IMG/VR virus record: IMGVR_UViG_3300032323_002843
Coordinates: 1-64,000 of that record
DNA length: 64,000 nt
From: a virus
Direction: 5' to 3' (one strand)
Shown: one piece after another, positions 27,030-35,700 of the stretch
Layout of the letters: every line of letters begins with the position of its first letter
How positions within the stretch are numbered: position 1 is the stretch's first letter
The notes under the pieces: generated by a model
What the model was told of the DNA's origin: nothing
Database searches by the model: none
What the model saw: the letters and a program-made list of their open reading frames with translations, nothing else
Program-made: the position numbers and the translations under genes

Positions 27030-27643
27030 TAACAAAGAGGACAAACCCCAGTTGCGTTACAAATAATCTCAGTTATTAAACCATTTACTTTACTATAATC
27101 TTTTACTGACATATGCTTTTTAGATTCAGCTAATGTCATATATGCTTGTGGGGTTGATGGTACTGATACTAAATCCCAACACAGTAATTCAAAATCGTCT
27201 TGTACTTCAACAGTTTCACCTAATTGCTTAACTGAACCCATACCACGAGATGAGATACCAAGTGGAATACCTGATAATATAAGTGCTTTAGCAATATTAC
27301 CACTTGGTGTAGGTAATAATTGTAATTTACCCATTAAATCGTTTCCTTTCCACCATACTTCAGTAATAACGTGTGATGTATTTGATAAGTTAACAACAGA
27401 TGCTTCAGGGTGATCGAGTTCTCCTAAAGCAGTACGTGTTTTTACAGGACCTTCTGCATATTTTTTAACTTCTCTTTCAAGAATTTCGCGAGGATATACA
27501 CGACCGTTACCATTCTTTTGTTCTGCTTCTTGTAATTTACCAACAAGGGTAACAAGAGATTTACCTTCACCTAATTGTTTATTTTCAACAATTGTAATGT
27601 TTGCTGTTTGGAAGGGAGTATGGTCTATTAATAAAGATTTCAT
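27029..27643 (-). CDS. Prohead maturation protease, T4 gp21-like
   Basis: 204 residues, matching gp21-type serine proteases. The active His is in GELDHPE (His78) and the active Ser in GISSRGMG (Ser131/132). TRTALGELDHPEASVV and the surrounding beta core are typical. It should cut scaffold, core and capsid proteins after I/L/V-x-E sites inside the prohead. Position between core genes and the scaffold supports this. The C-terminus has an odd cysteine cluster (CNATGVCPLC), whose use is unknown. Confidence 0.92.
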   Translation of the reverse strand: MKSLLIDHTPFQTANITIVENKQLGEGKSLVTLVGKLQEAEQKNGNGRVYPREILEREVKKYAEGPVKTRTALGELDHPEASVVNLSNTSHVITEVWWKGNDLMGKLQLLPTPSGNIAKALILSGIPLGISSRGMGSVKQLGETVEVQDDFELLCWDLVSVPSTPQAYMTLAESKKHMSVKDYSKVNGLITEIICNATGVCPLC

Positions 27644-27647
27644 ATTA

Positions 27648-28925
27648 TTATTTTTCTAGTGCTGCTAACGGATCAATCAAATTATCACGCCCATCAAAAT
27701 ATTCATCCATAGCCATTGCTATATCATCTATTTCTTGATCATCACTTTCCATTTCTGATAATACTTCACGTACAATTTCTTCAAGTTGTGATTTGAATTT
27801 TTCAAATGAAGCACCTAAATCTTTACCACCATAATTCTTACGTAATGGAGTTAAGCGATAAAATATAATATTACCAGTATCTTCATCAAAATCACTATCT
27901 GGTTGTACATTAAATTGTAATTTTAATTTTTCAATTGCTTCACCAGGTAAGGCATCCCAATATTGAAATCTTAAAAGAGCTTCATTTGGGTCACTAGTTT
28001 GTTGAATTTGAATATCATCAGATAAAGCTTTTAATGTAGCGTTACCATCTACAAATTGCATTACTTGTTTAGCAACCTCATTTGGTTCACCAATTACATT
28101 AAATCTAGCTTCTTTAAGCTTTTTTTTGTCTTCAGCTTTAGGCATTTTAACCTTTTGCATTTGGTTAACTAAATCAACCAATTCAGCTGTTTGTTTTTTC
28201 TTAGCTTTCTTTTCTACTGGAGCTTTTACTTTAGGAGCTGAAGGTGATTCAACACCAGCTAGCTTTAATGCTGTGTAGTAATATGGATTTTCAGCTAAAT
28301 GATCTAAAGCAATTTTTTTAGCTTTATCTAAATCATCAGTATGTTCTAATTCAACCCTAATACCCATACGTAATTCTTGTGGATGGATTTGGTTTGGATT
28401 TAATTCAGCTTTAACTTCTTTTTTCTTTTTAGCTTCATTTAATTCTTCTTCCATTGGGTCAAACTGAGACATGATAGCTTCTTCACCAGCTTTTTCATCT
28501 TCCATTTTTTTAATCATTGCTTCCATTTCATCATCTTCACCTTCATTCTCATTAGTCCAATCAACATCAGAATCATCTACTGGTTCGTTATAGTTGTCAG
28601 CATATGCTTTATTACCAACTGATTCTTCTGGATATTTAGTTGCTAAATCATCTTCATTTATGTTATACTTAGCAGCTACCTTAGCAATAGCTTCAGCATA
28701 TGAATTGCCATCTTCCATTTCAGATTCAAGTTCATCTAAAAGATTGTTTTCTCCTAAAGCAGCTTCAGTTAAGATAGCTTTGTTTTTAAGGATTCTAACA
28801 GCATCATTAAATGAAGTTACGTTAGTAACATATTGAGGCATAGTCATACGTAAATTTCTCATGAAATTAACTTGAGACATTCTGCCTTCTTTTAAATCGC
28901 GGTATTGGTTTTGTATACTTTTCAT
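27648..28925 (-). CDS. Putative prohead core protein (425 aa)
   Basis: I place the start at the ATG at 28925 (MKSIQNQYRDLKEGRMSQ), not at an in-frame 29015, because the upstream part is occupied by a small gene in another frame. The protein is acidic and Lys-rich, with EEELNEAKKKKEVKAEL, a LNPNQIHPQELRMGIRVELEH segment and a C-terminal helix (FEKFKSQLEEIVREVLSEME). The LNPNQIHPQELRMGI block and the later LRKNYGGKDLGASFEK look folded. Its place next to the protease and its composition suggest a gp67/gp68-like core role, or an internal protein. This is an inference. Confidence 0.6.
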   Translation of the reverse strand: MKSIQNQYRDLKEGRMSQVNFMRNLRMTMPQYVTNVTSFNDAVRILKNKAILTEAALGENNLLDELESEMEDGNSYAEAIAKVAAKYNINEDDLATKYPEESVGNKAYADNYNEPVDDSDVDWTNENEGEDDEMEAMIKKMEDEKAGEEAIMSQFDPMEEELNEAKKKKEVKAELNPNQIHPQELRMGIRVELEHTDDLDKAKKIALDHLAENPYYYTALKLAGVESPSAPKVKAPVEKKAKKKQTAELVDLVNQMQKVKMPKAEDKKKLKEARFNVIGEPNEVAKQVMQFVDGNATLKALSDDIQIQQTSDPNEALLRFQYWDALPGEAIEKLKLQFNVQPDSDFDEDTGNIIFYRLTPLRKNYGGKDLGASFEKFKSQLEEIVREVLSEMESDDQEIDDIAMAMDEYFDGRDNLIDPLAALEK

Positions 28926-28929
28926 ATTA

Positions 28930-29058
28930 TTATCTGCCTTGTCCTCTGTAAGCTTTTGGCTTTGGAGTGTGTTTATTGAATGATTTTTGAGCTGATCCGT
29001 TTTTGCGTTTGCCAAAAGAAACTTTATTAGGGTTTCCTGCTGCTTTAGCTTTTGCCAT
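28930..29058 (-). CDS. Small basic protein (42 aa) hidden between core genes
   Basis: A short gene that I read by hand: MAKAKAAGNPNKVSFGKRKN, continuing to PKAYRGQGR and TAA. About a third of the residues are Lys or Arg. The ATG shares a base with the stop of the gene upstream (TAATG), as at many junctions here, and the stop lies 4 nt before the next gene's ATG, so it fits exactly in a gap between two core genes. A DNA- or scaffold-binding role inside the prohead is a guess from charge. The precise fit is the best evidence that it is real. Confidence 0.65.
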   Translation of the reverse strand: MAKAKAAGNPNKVSFGKRKNGSAQKSFNKHTPKPKAYRGQGR

Positions 29059-29588
29059 TACTGCTGAAGGTTTTTAATTTTATTGTTAAGATGGTTTACC
29101 ATTTCTGAAATAGTAGCAACATTCTTTTGGGTTGCTTTCCAGTATTTAATTCCTTCTTCTCCTTCGCTTAATTCTTGTTTCATACGAGATGTATATTCTA
29201 CAATACGATCAATTTCTTGTAATTTGCGTTTTACTTCACGAATTGCTTTGTGTAATTGTTCGTTTTTAGTACGGAATTTAACATCATTTTTGAACTTAGA
29301 ATATGTTACTTCGTTAAGTAATTCTTGTTCGATGATCTGTAATAGTGTTTCGTTCATTGAAGATTTTTTACCAGGCCATAATTCTTTATAATCAAGTACT
29401 TTGGAATTTTTAGGCATTCCTTTAGCAAGTTTCCAACCTTCTTTTTCAGCATATTTGGTAGCGGCATTTGTTTTTTGCCCTGGTTTACCAAAAGCAGCAG
29501 GGGTTAAATAACCAGGAACACCAGCAGAAGTAGAAGTTTCTTCTAGTTCTTGGCGTACTAATTCTCTTATATATTCTTTTAAATCCAC
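29058..29588 (-). CDS. Helical prohead-cluster protein with capsid-targeting-like N-terminus
   Basis: 176 residues starting at GTG (MDLKEYIRELVRQELEETST), which overlaps the upstream stop as TAGTG. The N-terminal amphipathic helix is followed by a flexible segment (TSTSAGVPGYLTPAAFGKPGQ), a basic middle, and a coiled-coil end (KFRTKNEQLHKAIREVKRKL and beyond). LEE and ELSE sites could be protease targets. I infer a core or internal virion protein; no named family is recognised. Confidence 0.6.
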   Translation of the reverse strand: MDLKEYIRELVRQELEETSTSAGVPGYLTPAAFGKPGQKTNAATKYAEKEGWKLAKGMPKNSKVLDYKELWPGKKSSMNETLLQIIEQELLNEVTYSKFKNDVKFRTKNEQLHKAIREVKRKLQEIDRIVEYTSRMKQELSEGEEGIKYWKATQKNVATISEMVNHLNNKIKNLQQ

Positions 29589-30442
29589 TACTTAACAGAT
29601 TTTAATTCGTCAATTAATTGATAATACTGTAATAACGAAACTATATTTTCATCTTTTACGTTTTGAGTCTTATCTAAAGGATGTAATAAAGTAACTACCT
29701 CAGCTAATTTAATCTGAGTAGTTTTGTCAGCTACTGTAGGAATTAATGTGTTAATTTCTTCAGTAATAACTTTAAAGTTATTGTTAACAAAATCACGTAA
29801 TTTAGTTGTGTTAGTGATGTTGTTGATAAATTCTTTTAATGTTAATTTTTGGCGATCTGATAAAGTAGCATATTTGCTATTGAATTTTTCTAATAACATT
29901 CTGTATGCTAAAATACGAGATCCCTTATCCATACCAGCATATTCTTCCATTACACGATCCTTAACACCTTCTTTATTTACCTCTTTACGAGTGATGTGTT
30001 CAAGTAATGTAATTTTATTATCGATGATTTGCTGCGGTTCAGTGAATTCCAATGAATTGTGAGCTTCAATTAAATTGAATGCAGCAGCGTATTGCTTATA
30101 ATTGCTGATTTTGGCTTTAAAGAATTCTTCTAAATCATATGATTCACGAATGTCCTTAATTAAATTATATTTTTCCTTACGTAAAGCTGTTTTGTTTAAA
30201 CGCAAAGAAGCCTCTAACGTTGAATTAATGAACGTTTCGGCTTTAGCTTCAGACAATGATTTAGGCTGAATTAATGCTTGATATAATTTATATTCTTTTG
30301 CTAGTTCAGATTTGCTAAAATACTTTCTAACCAATCCGACAGCAGCAGAATCCTTATTTGATACAGTATCAGATGCGATTTGTCTTACGAGCAACTCGAA
30401 TAATATTCCTGTATTCTTAAATTTGCTGTGTTTAATTTTCAT
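29588..30442 (-). CDS. Helical protein between portal and prohead core genes (284 aa)
   Basis: The start ATG at 30442 (MKIKHSKFKNTGILFELLVRQ) is preferred to a TTG six bases upstream. An ATATTTAT motif lies 21 nt before it. The protein is almost wholly alpha-helical, with stretches such as LRKEKYNLIKDIRESYDLEEFFKAK and KYATLSDRQKLTLKEFINNITN. It contains no enzyme motif. The location suggests a portal- or core-associated assembly factor. The sequence looks like a conserved phage family but I cannot name it. Confidence 0.55.
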   Translation of the reverse strand: MKIKHSKFKNTGILFELLVRQIASDTVSNKDSAAVGLVRKYFSKSELAKEYKLYQALIQPKSLSEAKAETFINSTLEASLRLNKTALRKEKYNLIKDIRESYDLEEFFKAKISNYKQYAAAFNLIEAHNSLEFTEPQQIIDNKITLLEHITRKEVNKEGVKDRVMEEYAGMDKGSRILAYRMLLEKFNSKYATLSDRQKLTLKEFINNITNTTKLRDFVNNNFKVITEEINTLIPTVADKTTQIKLAEVVTLLHPLDKTQNVKDENIVSLLQYYQLIDELKSVK

Positions 30443-30463
30443 AATCAATAGTGTGCACTACCT

Positions 30464-30471
30464 ATAAATAT
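30464..30471 (-). promoter_or_regulatory. ATATTTAT motif, 21 nt before ATG at 30442
   Basis: Coding strand: TACATATTTATAGGTAGTG, just after the portal stop. Confidence 0.55.
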
Positions 30472-30475
30472 GTAT

Positions 30476-32353
30476 TTACTGTATATCCTTGATATTTTTT
30501 TCGTCTAATAGTGATGGTTCTTGATCAGGTCCCATTACGATTTCCTTGCGCTTACCTTGTAAACCTTCAAATAATTTCTTATTTCGTTGGTATTCAAACA
30601 TTGCTTTTGGAGTACCGCTACCTTCTTCAGGTTGATTTGCAGTATATAATGTACCGTTTTCAATACTACCTAATGGATCTTTACCTAATGGGTCACGTTG
30701 TGTACCTTTAATAGATGCTTTTTCTTTAGGACGACCAACAGGACGATCTTCGTCATATCCCGGAGGTACAGGACCATCAATATCCATTCCTGCTCTACCT
30801 TTACCATATAATGAAGCTAAATCATGTGGAGTACCATATGATTTACCAGTTTTAGCTGGATCATTACCTTCATTTTCAATTTGGGCTAAGCGGAATACAC
30901 GTTTTTTATCTTCAATTACTTGATCACGATAATCATCATATTGATCTTCACTAAATTGGAATACTTGATGATAAATCCAATCTGAAGGTAATAAATTTGT
31001 ATCTTGTATTGATTTAGCTAAGTCAATTTTTTCCTTCCATAATGCTACTTTTTCTTGTTCGTAAACAACAGACGGAGTAGTTAATGATAATTCAAAATTA
31101 GTTAAGGCTTCACCATCATATCCCTGAACATATAAGTGTACTAATGCAACTTTATACAGTTCAGACAAGGCAATACGTTGAATACGTTCAACTGTGCGAG
31201 CGAAGCGAATATCTTCAGCAGCTAATGTAGCTTTACCTTGTAAATCTTTTTCAAATCCAAAATATGCTTTAGGTACTTTAAGAGCAGCTAACATTTCATC
31301 ACGTAAGAACGCAACGTCATCAATAGCATTATATTCAAGACCCTTAATAGTATCAATCTTAGTTGCAGTATCGTTACCACGAGTTGGAAGATAAAAGTCT
31401 TCCATCATATTCATCATGTTGTAACGTAAGTTATACTCACCTGTTTGTTGATCCATGAATGGAGTTTTCTTCATCTTCTGCATAATCTTCTGCATGTAAC
31501 CATCTACCTCATTTGGAGGAATGTTACCAACATTTACAGTGAATACGCGTTTTTCCGGGGCACGTGTAATACGATGCAACAACATTGCATCTTTCATTAG
31601 CACATACTGCTTATAAGTTTTACGAGCAGGCTCAATGTACGATCTACCATAAGGTAAATAGTTAGCGTCAGTTAATAGCCTAAAGTGAGCAATTTCGTAG
31701 TTTTCAAATTTAATTTTACCATCTCTATCTTTCACACGTGATACAATACCACCAGCCGCGATCACCATTGGATCGATACGGAAACACACATAAGATGGGT
31801 TTTCAGGATCTTGTCCTTCTTCACGAACCATATCATATACTGAAAGTGGGGTAATATTATATACACCAAATTTTTCAGCAATTTCCATATGTAAATACCA
31901 GTCACCGTATTTACACATATTTCTAACCCACATCCATAAATTAAACTCAATGTTTAAAACATCGTAGAATAAATTGTATAAAATACGTTGGATATTTTCG
32001 TCAGCGCTTCTGATTTGTAATACTTCTCCTGACTCATTTTTTAGAGTAGATTCATCAGCAATAATATCTAATGCGGATGATATGATTGATTCTGTATCCA
32101 TTGCTTCATAATCAGTGTATAACTGAATACGAAGTGTTTGGTAGTTCATCGTTGGGTTATATGGCATGTTTGCACCATAACGATGAAGCTTTGTAAATCT
32201 ATCTATGAGAGCGTTTGTTTTTACGTTACCATAGGCTTGCATGTGATCTACGTCTACTACCTTTAGTTGATTACCACCAACATTTCTGATGATAACATCA
32301 GTTGAAAATAGACGTGTTAGCCTAGTAAACAAACCTGGTTTTTGATCTGCCAT
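30476..32353 (-). CDS. Portal protein, T4 gp20-like
   Basis: 625 residues, somewhat longer than T4 gp20 (524). Recognisable segments include YRTY-like RKTYKQYVLMKDAMLLHRITR, PEKRVFTVNVGNIPPNEVDGY, MEDFYLPTRGNDTATKID and LKVPKAYFGFEKDLQGKATLA, all typical of T4-superfamily portals. It forms the dodecameric channel through which DNA enters the head, and it nucleates prohead assembly. It sits directly after the terminase gene. The start is preceded by A-rich sequence (AATTAAAATAAA ATG) and an ATATTTAT motif 21 nt upstream. The last 100 residues are polar and Gly/Pro-rich. Confidence 0.93.
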   Translation of the reverse strand: MADQKPGLFTRLTRLFSTDVIIRNVGGNQLKVVDVDHMQAYGNVKTNALIDRFTKLHRYGANMPYNPTMNYQTLRIQLYTDYEAMDTESIISSALDIIADESTLKNESGEVLQIRSADENIQRILYNLFYDVLNIEFNLWMWVRNMCKYGDWYLHMEIAEKFGVYNITPLSVYDMVREEGQDPENPSYVCFRIDPMVIAAGGIVSRVKDRDGKIKFENYEIAHFRLLTDANYLPYGRSYIEPARKTYKQYVLMKDAMLLHRITRAPEKRVFTVNVGNIPPNEVDGYMQKIMQKMKKTPFMDQQTGEYNLRYNMMNMMEDFYLPTRGNDTATKIDTIKGLEYNAIDDVAFLRDEMLAALKVPKAYFGFEKDLQGKATLAAEDIRFARTVERIQRIALSELYKVALVHLYVQGYDGEALTNFELSLTTPSVVYEQEKVALWKEKIDLAKSIQDTNLLPSDWIYHQVFQFSEDQYDDYRDQVIEDKKRVFRLAQIENEGNDPAKTGKSYGTPHDLASLYGKGRAGMDIDGPVPPGYDEDRPVGRPKEKASIKGTQRDPLGKDPLGSIENGTLYTANQPEEGSGTPKAMFEYQRNKKLFEGLQGKRKEIVMGPDQEPSLLDEKNIKDIQ

Positions 32354-32374
32354 TATTTTATTTTAATTATACCA

Positions 32375-32382
32375 ATAAATAT
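32375..32382 (-). promoter_or_regulatory. ATATTTAT motif, 21 nt before portal ATG
   Basis: Coding strand: AATAAATATTTATTGGTAT, just after the terminase stop. Confidence 0.55.
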
Positions 32383-32385
32383 TTA

Positions 32386-33969
32386 TTACCCTAATATCCA
32401 TGACATATCTTCGAATTGACCACGTCCGTTATTTACCATATACGGGTTTTGTTGGCCGCTAGGTAACATAGGAACTGATGTGTCAAATCCTGTTCTAGAT
32501 ATGCTTGATATCATTGCTCTGTTTAAATCCATTCCTTGTTCATAAAAACGCATCGCTGTATCTCTAGTGAACAATCCAATACCTAATGACATTACTAGGT
32601 CATCATTGTACCCGTTTTGTGCTTGTGCTTTACCATTTTGCCAGATAAACACACGTAATTCTTCTAATAAACGCTTAGAATGGAATATAAAAGCCTTTTC
32701 TCGAATATACGACTCCATTTTTGAGATAACAAGTGGTCTTGTCTTTGCTGATGTAGTAAATCCAGGAACTGTTTGTTCAGATTCCATTTTACTTAACCAT
32801 TTATCTATTTGCATTTCACCATAAGCACGAGGTGAATAATACATTTTAGGATACCCTTTATCTATGATGGTATTAACGACATCCCAACCGACATTAGCAT
32901 TTTCAACCACAAGTAAAGCATTATTATACTCAGTAGCAACAGAAACAAGCATATTACCATAAGTACGAGTGTCAACTTGGGATTTATATTCTGCCACTTG
33001 TTCACACGTTGTAGCATCGATGACATGAAACGCTGAGTAGTCCGAACCATCTCCGCGAGCAACGTCAGCACAAACCAAATACTGCTTAGTATAATCAGGA
33101 TACTGCCAAACCCAAAAATCGCCACCCATAAAGCGGCGTTCAACAGGCTCTTGTATATAAGTTTCTTCATAAAAAGATAATAAATCAGGTTCAACTACTG
33201 AATTACCAGAACCTAAGAAGTCACAGTCATATTCTTGAGCAAATTCACGTGGTGACATGTTTGCACGCTCTGTAGCTTCCCACTTTTCATCTCTATCAGG
33301 ATGTAAATCCCATCTTAATTTAATCGCTTTAAATTCATTCTTCCCTATTTCAGCCTCACTATACATTTTATGAAACCAGTTACCAACACCGTTTGGAGAT
33401 GATAATGCTATAATTCCTCCACCTGTTGCGATGGTTGGTTTAATACTTGTATAAATTCTATCAATTCCTTCAATGAAGGCAGCCTCATCCACAATCAATA
33501 ATGAAACAGCATAAGATCTACCTGCATCTGATGCAGCTGATGTAGCAACAATTTGAGAGTTATTGGCTAGTTTTAGTGATAGTTTATTATCTGATATTGG
33601 TTTTTGATTGCCTCTTAACCAAGAAGGTAATGAATTGTACATAAACTGTACTTTCTCTACCATCCCTTTAGCTGTTTCTTGCTTTGTCGCAATACACAAC
33701 ACGGTTTTATCCTTATTAAATAGCATTGTCCATAAAGCAAATCCAGCTGATAGTGTTGAGATACCTAACTGTCTTGATTTATTAATAATACTAAATCTAT
33801 TAGCTCTAAGATCATTTAATACATCCTCTTGGAATGGATACAAATGAAACAAAACTCTACCTTTAATTGGGTGAGTAATATAACAATATTTTCTAAAGAA
33901 GTGTACAGGGTCTGTGGCACATTTGATGTATTCAGCCTTGATTATTTCTTTAATATTCGCTTGACTCAT
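32386..33969 (-). CDS. Terminase large subunit, T4 gp17-like
   Basis: 527 residues with an ATPase and a nuclease domain. Walker A is SRQLGIST (65-72, with arginine in place of the usual lysine region, as in many T4-like terminases), and Walker B is LLIVDEAA (157-164). The RNase H-like nuclease acids are Asp302 (ADVARGDGSD), Glu356 (VVENANVG) and Asp456/457 (GYNDDLVMSLG). It pumps DNA into the prohead and cuts the concatemer. The ATG follows TATATTTATATAC, only a few bases after a terminator, so the gene likely has its own promoter and a very short leader. No small terminase is seen next to it. Confidence 0.95.
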   Translation of the reverse strand: MSQANIKEIIKAEYIKCATDPVHFFRKYCYITHPIKGRVLFHLYPFQEDVLNDLRANRFSIINKSRQLGISTLSAGFALWTMLFNKDKTVLCIATKQETAKGMVEKVQFMYNSLPSWLRGNQKPISDNKLSLKLANNSQIVATSAASDAGRSYAVSLLIVDEAAFIEGIDRIYTSIKPTIATGGGIIALSSPNGVGNWFHKMYSEAEIGKNEFKAIKLRWDLHPDRDEKWEATERANMSPREFAQEYDCDFLGSGNSVVEPDLLSFYEETYIQEPVERRFMGGDFWVWQYPDYTKQYLVCADVARGDGSDYSAFHVIDATTCEQVAEYKSQVDTRTYGNMLVSVATEYNNALLVVENANVGWDVVNTIIDKGYPKMYYSPRAYGEMQIDKWLSKMESEQTVPGFTTSAKTRPLVISKMESYIREKAFIFHSKRLLEELRVFIWQNGKAQAQNGYNDDLVMSLGIGLFTRDTAMRFYEQGMDLNRAMISSISRTGFDTSVPMLPSGQQNPYMVNNGRGQFEDMSWILG

Positions 33970-33973
33970 GTAT

Positions 33974-33981
33974 ATAAATAT
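33974..33981 (-). promoter_or_regulatory. ATATTTAT motif, 4 nt before terminase ATG
   Basis: Coding strand: TATATATTTATATAC then ATG. It lies between a terminator and the gene, so it is the best single argument for promoter function. Confidence 0.6.
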
Positions 33982-33983
33982 AT

Positions 33984-34012
33984 AAAAAAGGCCCGCCCTT
34001 GCGGACAGGCCT
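33984..34012 (-). terminator. Rho-independent terminator between 34035 gene and terminase
   Basis: AGGCCTGTCC pairs with GGGCGGGCCT (two G-T wobbles) around a GCAA loop, a GNRA tetraloop, and is followed by a T-run. The stem ends only 14 nt before the terminase ATG. Transcription from upstream should stop here, so the terminase needs its own start. Confidence 0.88.
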
Positions 34013-34034
34013 AGTTATGTGGGGGCGTGGGGTA

Positions 34035-34718
34035 TTATTTTACTAACATCAAGTAAGCCAATCCACCAATCACTACATAGCTTCCTATGCGTTGGAATTT
34101 AGATTTTACTTTTAACTTGTTGTATTGTAATTCTAATTTTTGATATTGTCCTTCCCATCCTGTAATTTCTTTATCTTTATTAAGGATGATGTTTTTGTAG
34201 TTAAGTTCTTTATTAGCATATTTTCCAATAATACTATCTTTAACAGTTACTTTACTTTCTAATGTAGTGATAGAACTATCTTTTAATACAATAATTTGTT
34301 TAGCACCATCTAATTCTACTAAATCCTTAGCAACACTTACTAATACTGGTTGTGCTACTGGTAATGGGTTAGTTACTGTATCTTTAGGGTAACGTCTGTT
34401 AAGTGAACTGATTAATTCTTGTTCTGAATAAGAATCAACATTATTTTTCTCAATTTCAATTGTTTCAACAATCTTAATCACTTTTACTTTTTGATGTGCT
34501 AATTTATCTTCTAAAACATCACTAACTTGATTTAATGAATCAATTGCAGCATCTTCTTTAGCGATTTGATCATATAATGAATCGTTTACTTTATGTAAGC
34601 TATCCATTTGAGATAAAAATGCTTTATGCTCAACATTGTTGTTACATTTTTCAAATAATACACTACCGATTAATATTGCTATTACAGCAAATAAAACAAT
34701 TGGTAAAACTTTTTTCAT
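34035..34718 (-). CDS. Membrane-anchored coiled-coil protein, possible spanin-like
   Basis: 227 residues. An N-terminal hydrophobic helix (LPIVLFAVIAILIGSVLF, residues 5-22) precedes a long coiled coil (about 30-200) with repeated SLxxVNDSL and DSSITTLESKV segments. There is a second hydrophobic segment at the end (IGSYVVIGGLAYLMLV). The layout could be an inner-membrane spanin, a tape-like protein or a membrane anchor. There is no adjacent endolysin in the window, so a lysis role is not supported by neighbours. It ends just before the strong terminator upstream of the terminase gene. Confidence 0.55.
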   Translation of the reverse strand: MKKVLPIVLFAVIAILIGSVLFEKCNNNVEHKAFLSQMDSLHKVNDSLYDQIAKEDAAIDSLNQVSDVLEDKLAHQKVKVIKIVETIEIEKNNVDSYSEQELISSLNRRYPKDTVTNPLPVAQPVLVSVAKDLVELDGAKQIIVLKDSSITTLESKVTVKDSIIGKYANKELNYKNIILNKDKEITGWEGQYQKLELQYNKLKVKSKFQRIGSYVVIGGLAYLMLVK

Positions 34719-34723
34719 ATATT

Positions 34724-35671
34724 TTATTTTTTTATACCTGCGTAATATTGCATTCTACCTTTTACCCATTCATCTAATGGTTCTTCTGTTTCTACATCTT
34801 CGATATCAATAGGCTCATATTTTTTACCTGTAGCCTTTTCTTGACGTTGTTGTAAGTATTTAGAAGAAGCAACTGCGTCAGCGATACGTTTTTCTAATGA
34901 TGCTTTTAAATCACGTAAACGTTGTAATTCGTCTGATGGTCTATCACCAATATCACCAGCAACACCTTTTGATTTCTTTAATTTTAAGATGTTAGATTTA
35001 GTAGCAGCTAAACGATTTTCTAAATCAGAAACTTTCATAAATGCTTCATAATCAGCATCTGACATTTTAGCAGCAGATACATCTGCTTTTTCAATATCAC
35101 CAATTTCTGGTTCTTCATCTCCAGCAGCCATTGCTTTAGCAAAAGTAGCATCAACTTCTTCATCGCTCATATCACCTTGAATAAAACCAAATTCATCATC
35201 GGTGGTTGCTTCAGCACCAGCATCAGCAGCAGGGCGACTTAAACGTGGAGCGCTTTGTGTACCTGATGGTACAATTGTACCATTAGCAACAAGAGCCATA
35301 AAATCAGCATTAATTGGATTTTGCTTATCATATCCTAAAGCACCAGCTACATCAATTTTTGACATTGGTTCTTCTGTAGACTGCATTGCAGTGATAATTC
35401 TAGCTTTTTTACCAGTAAAATCAGCAGCAGCTGCATCAGGAGCTAATTCATATCGTACTGCAACGTTTGCCATTTCGTCAATTTCTTCTTCAGTAATATC
35501 TTCTCTACCTGAAGATAAGTCAGATTTTTGTGCCTGCAAAGCTTTAATTTTAGCATCAATAGCTTTCATTTCAGCGTCTTTAGCCGTTTTTTCAGCAGGA
35601 GATATGTCCGCTTCGTTTACTGCCTCAGCAATAGCGGTGCGAATCATTTCTTTTAGTTCAGATCTTTTCAT
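34724..35671 (-). CDS. Putative internal virion protein with capsid-targeting-like helix
   Basis: The start at 35671 (MKRSELKEMIRTAIAEAVNE) gives an N-terminal helix containing IAE|A, the same residues at which T4 internal proteins are cut by gp21. An ATG at 35692 would add seven residues. The middle has a winged-helix-like region (TAMQSTEEPMSKIDVAGALG, then NADFMALVANGTIVPSG). Then come acidic stretches and a long coiled coil, ending VKGRMQYYAGIKK, which resembles the scaffold's end (WQMLAGIK). I infer a packaged protein that may bind DNA after injection. Confidence 0.6.
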   Translation of the reverse strand: MKRSELKEMIRTAIAEAVNEADISPAEKTAKDAEMKAIDAKIKALQAQKSDLSSGREDITEEEIDEMANVAVRYELAPDAAAADFTGKKARIITAMQSTEEPMSKIDVAGALGYDKQNPINADFMALVANGTIVPSGTQSAPRLSRPAADAGAEATTDDEFGFIQGDMSDEEVDATFAKAMAAGDEEPEIGDIEKADVSAAKMSDADYEAFMKVSDLENRLAATKSNILKLKKSKGVAGDIGDRPSDELQRLRDLKASLEKRIADAVASSKYLQQRQEKATGKKYEPIDIEDVETEEPLDEWVKGRMQYYAGIKK

Positions 35672-35692
35672 TTTATCGTTAATGTTATGCAT

Positions 35693-35700
35693 ATAAATAT
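35693..35700 (-). promoter_or_regulatory. ATATTTAT motif, 21 nt before ATG at 35671
   Basis: Coding strand: TTTAATATTTATATGCATA, directly after the kinase stop. The ATG at 35692 would be at zero distance, which argues for the later start. Confidence 0.5.

Noticed and set aside
26997-27044. Start of the membrane protein at 27044
   Set aside because: It would lie inside the protease gene, whereas the ATG at 27017 has the ATATTTATATCC context also found at 56115.
34035-34718. Firm call of a spanin or lysis cassette
   Set aside because: Only the membrane and coiled-coil layout fits. No endolysin or holin is seen near by.
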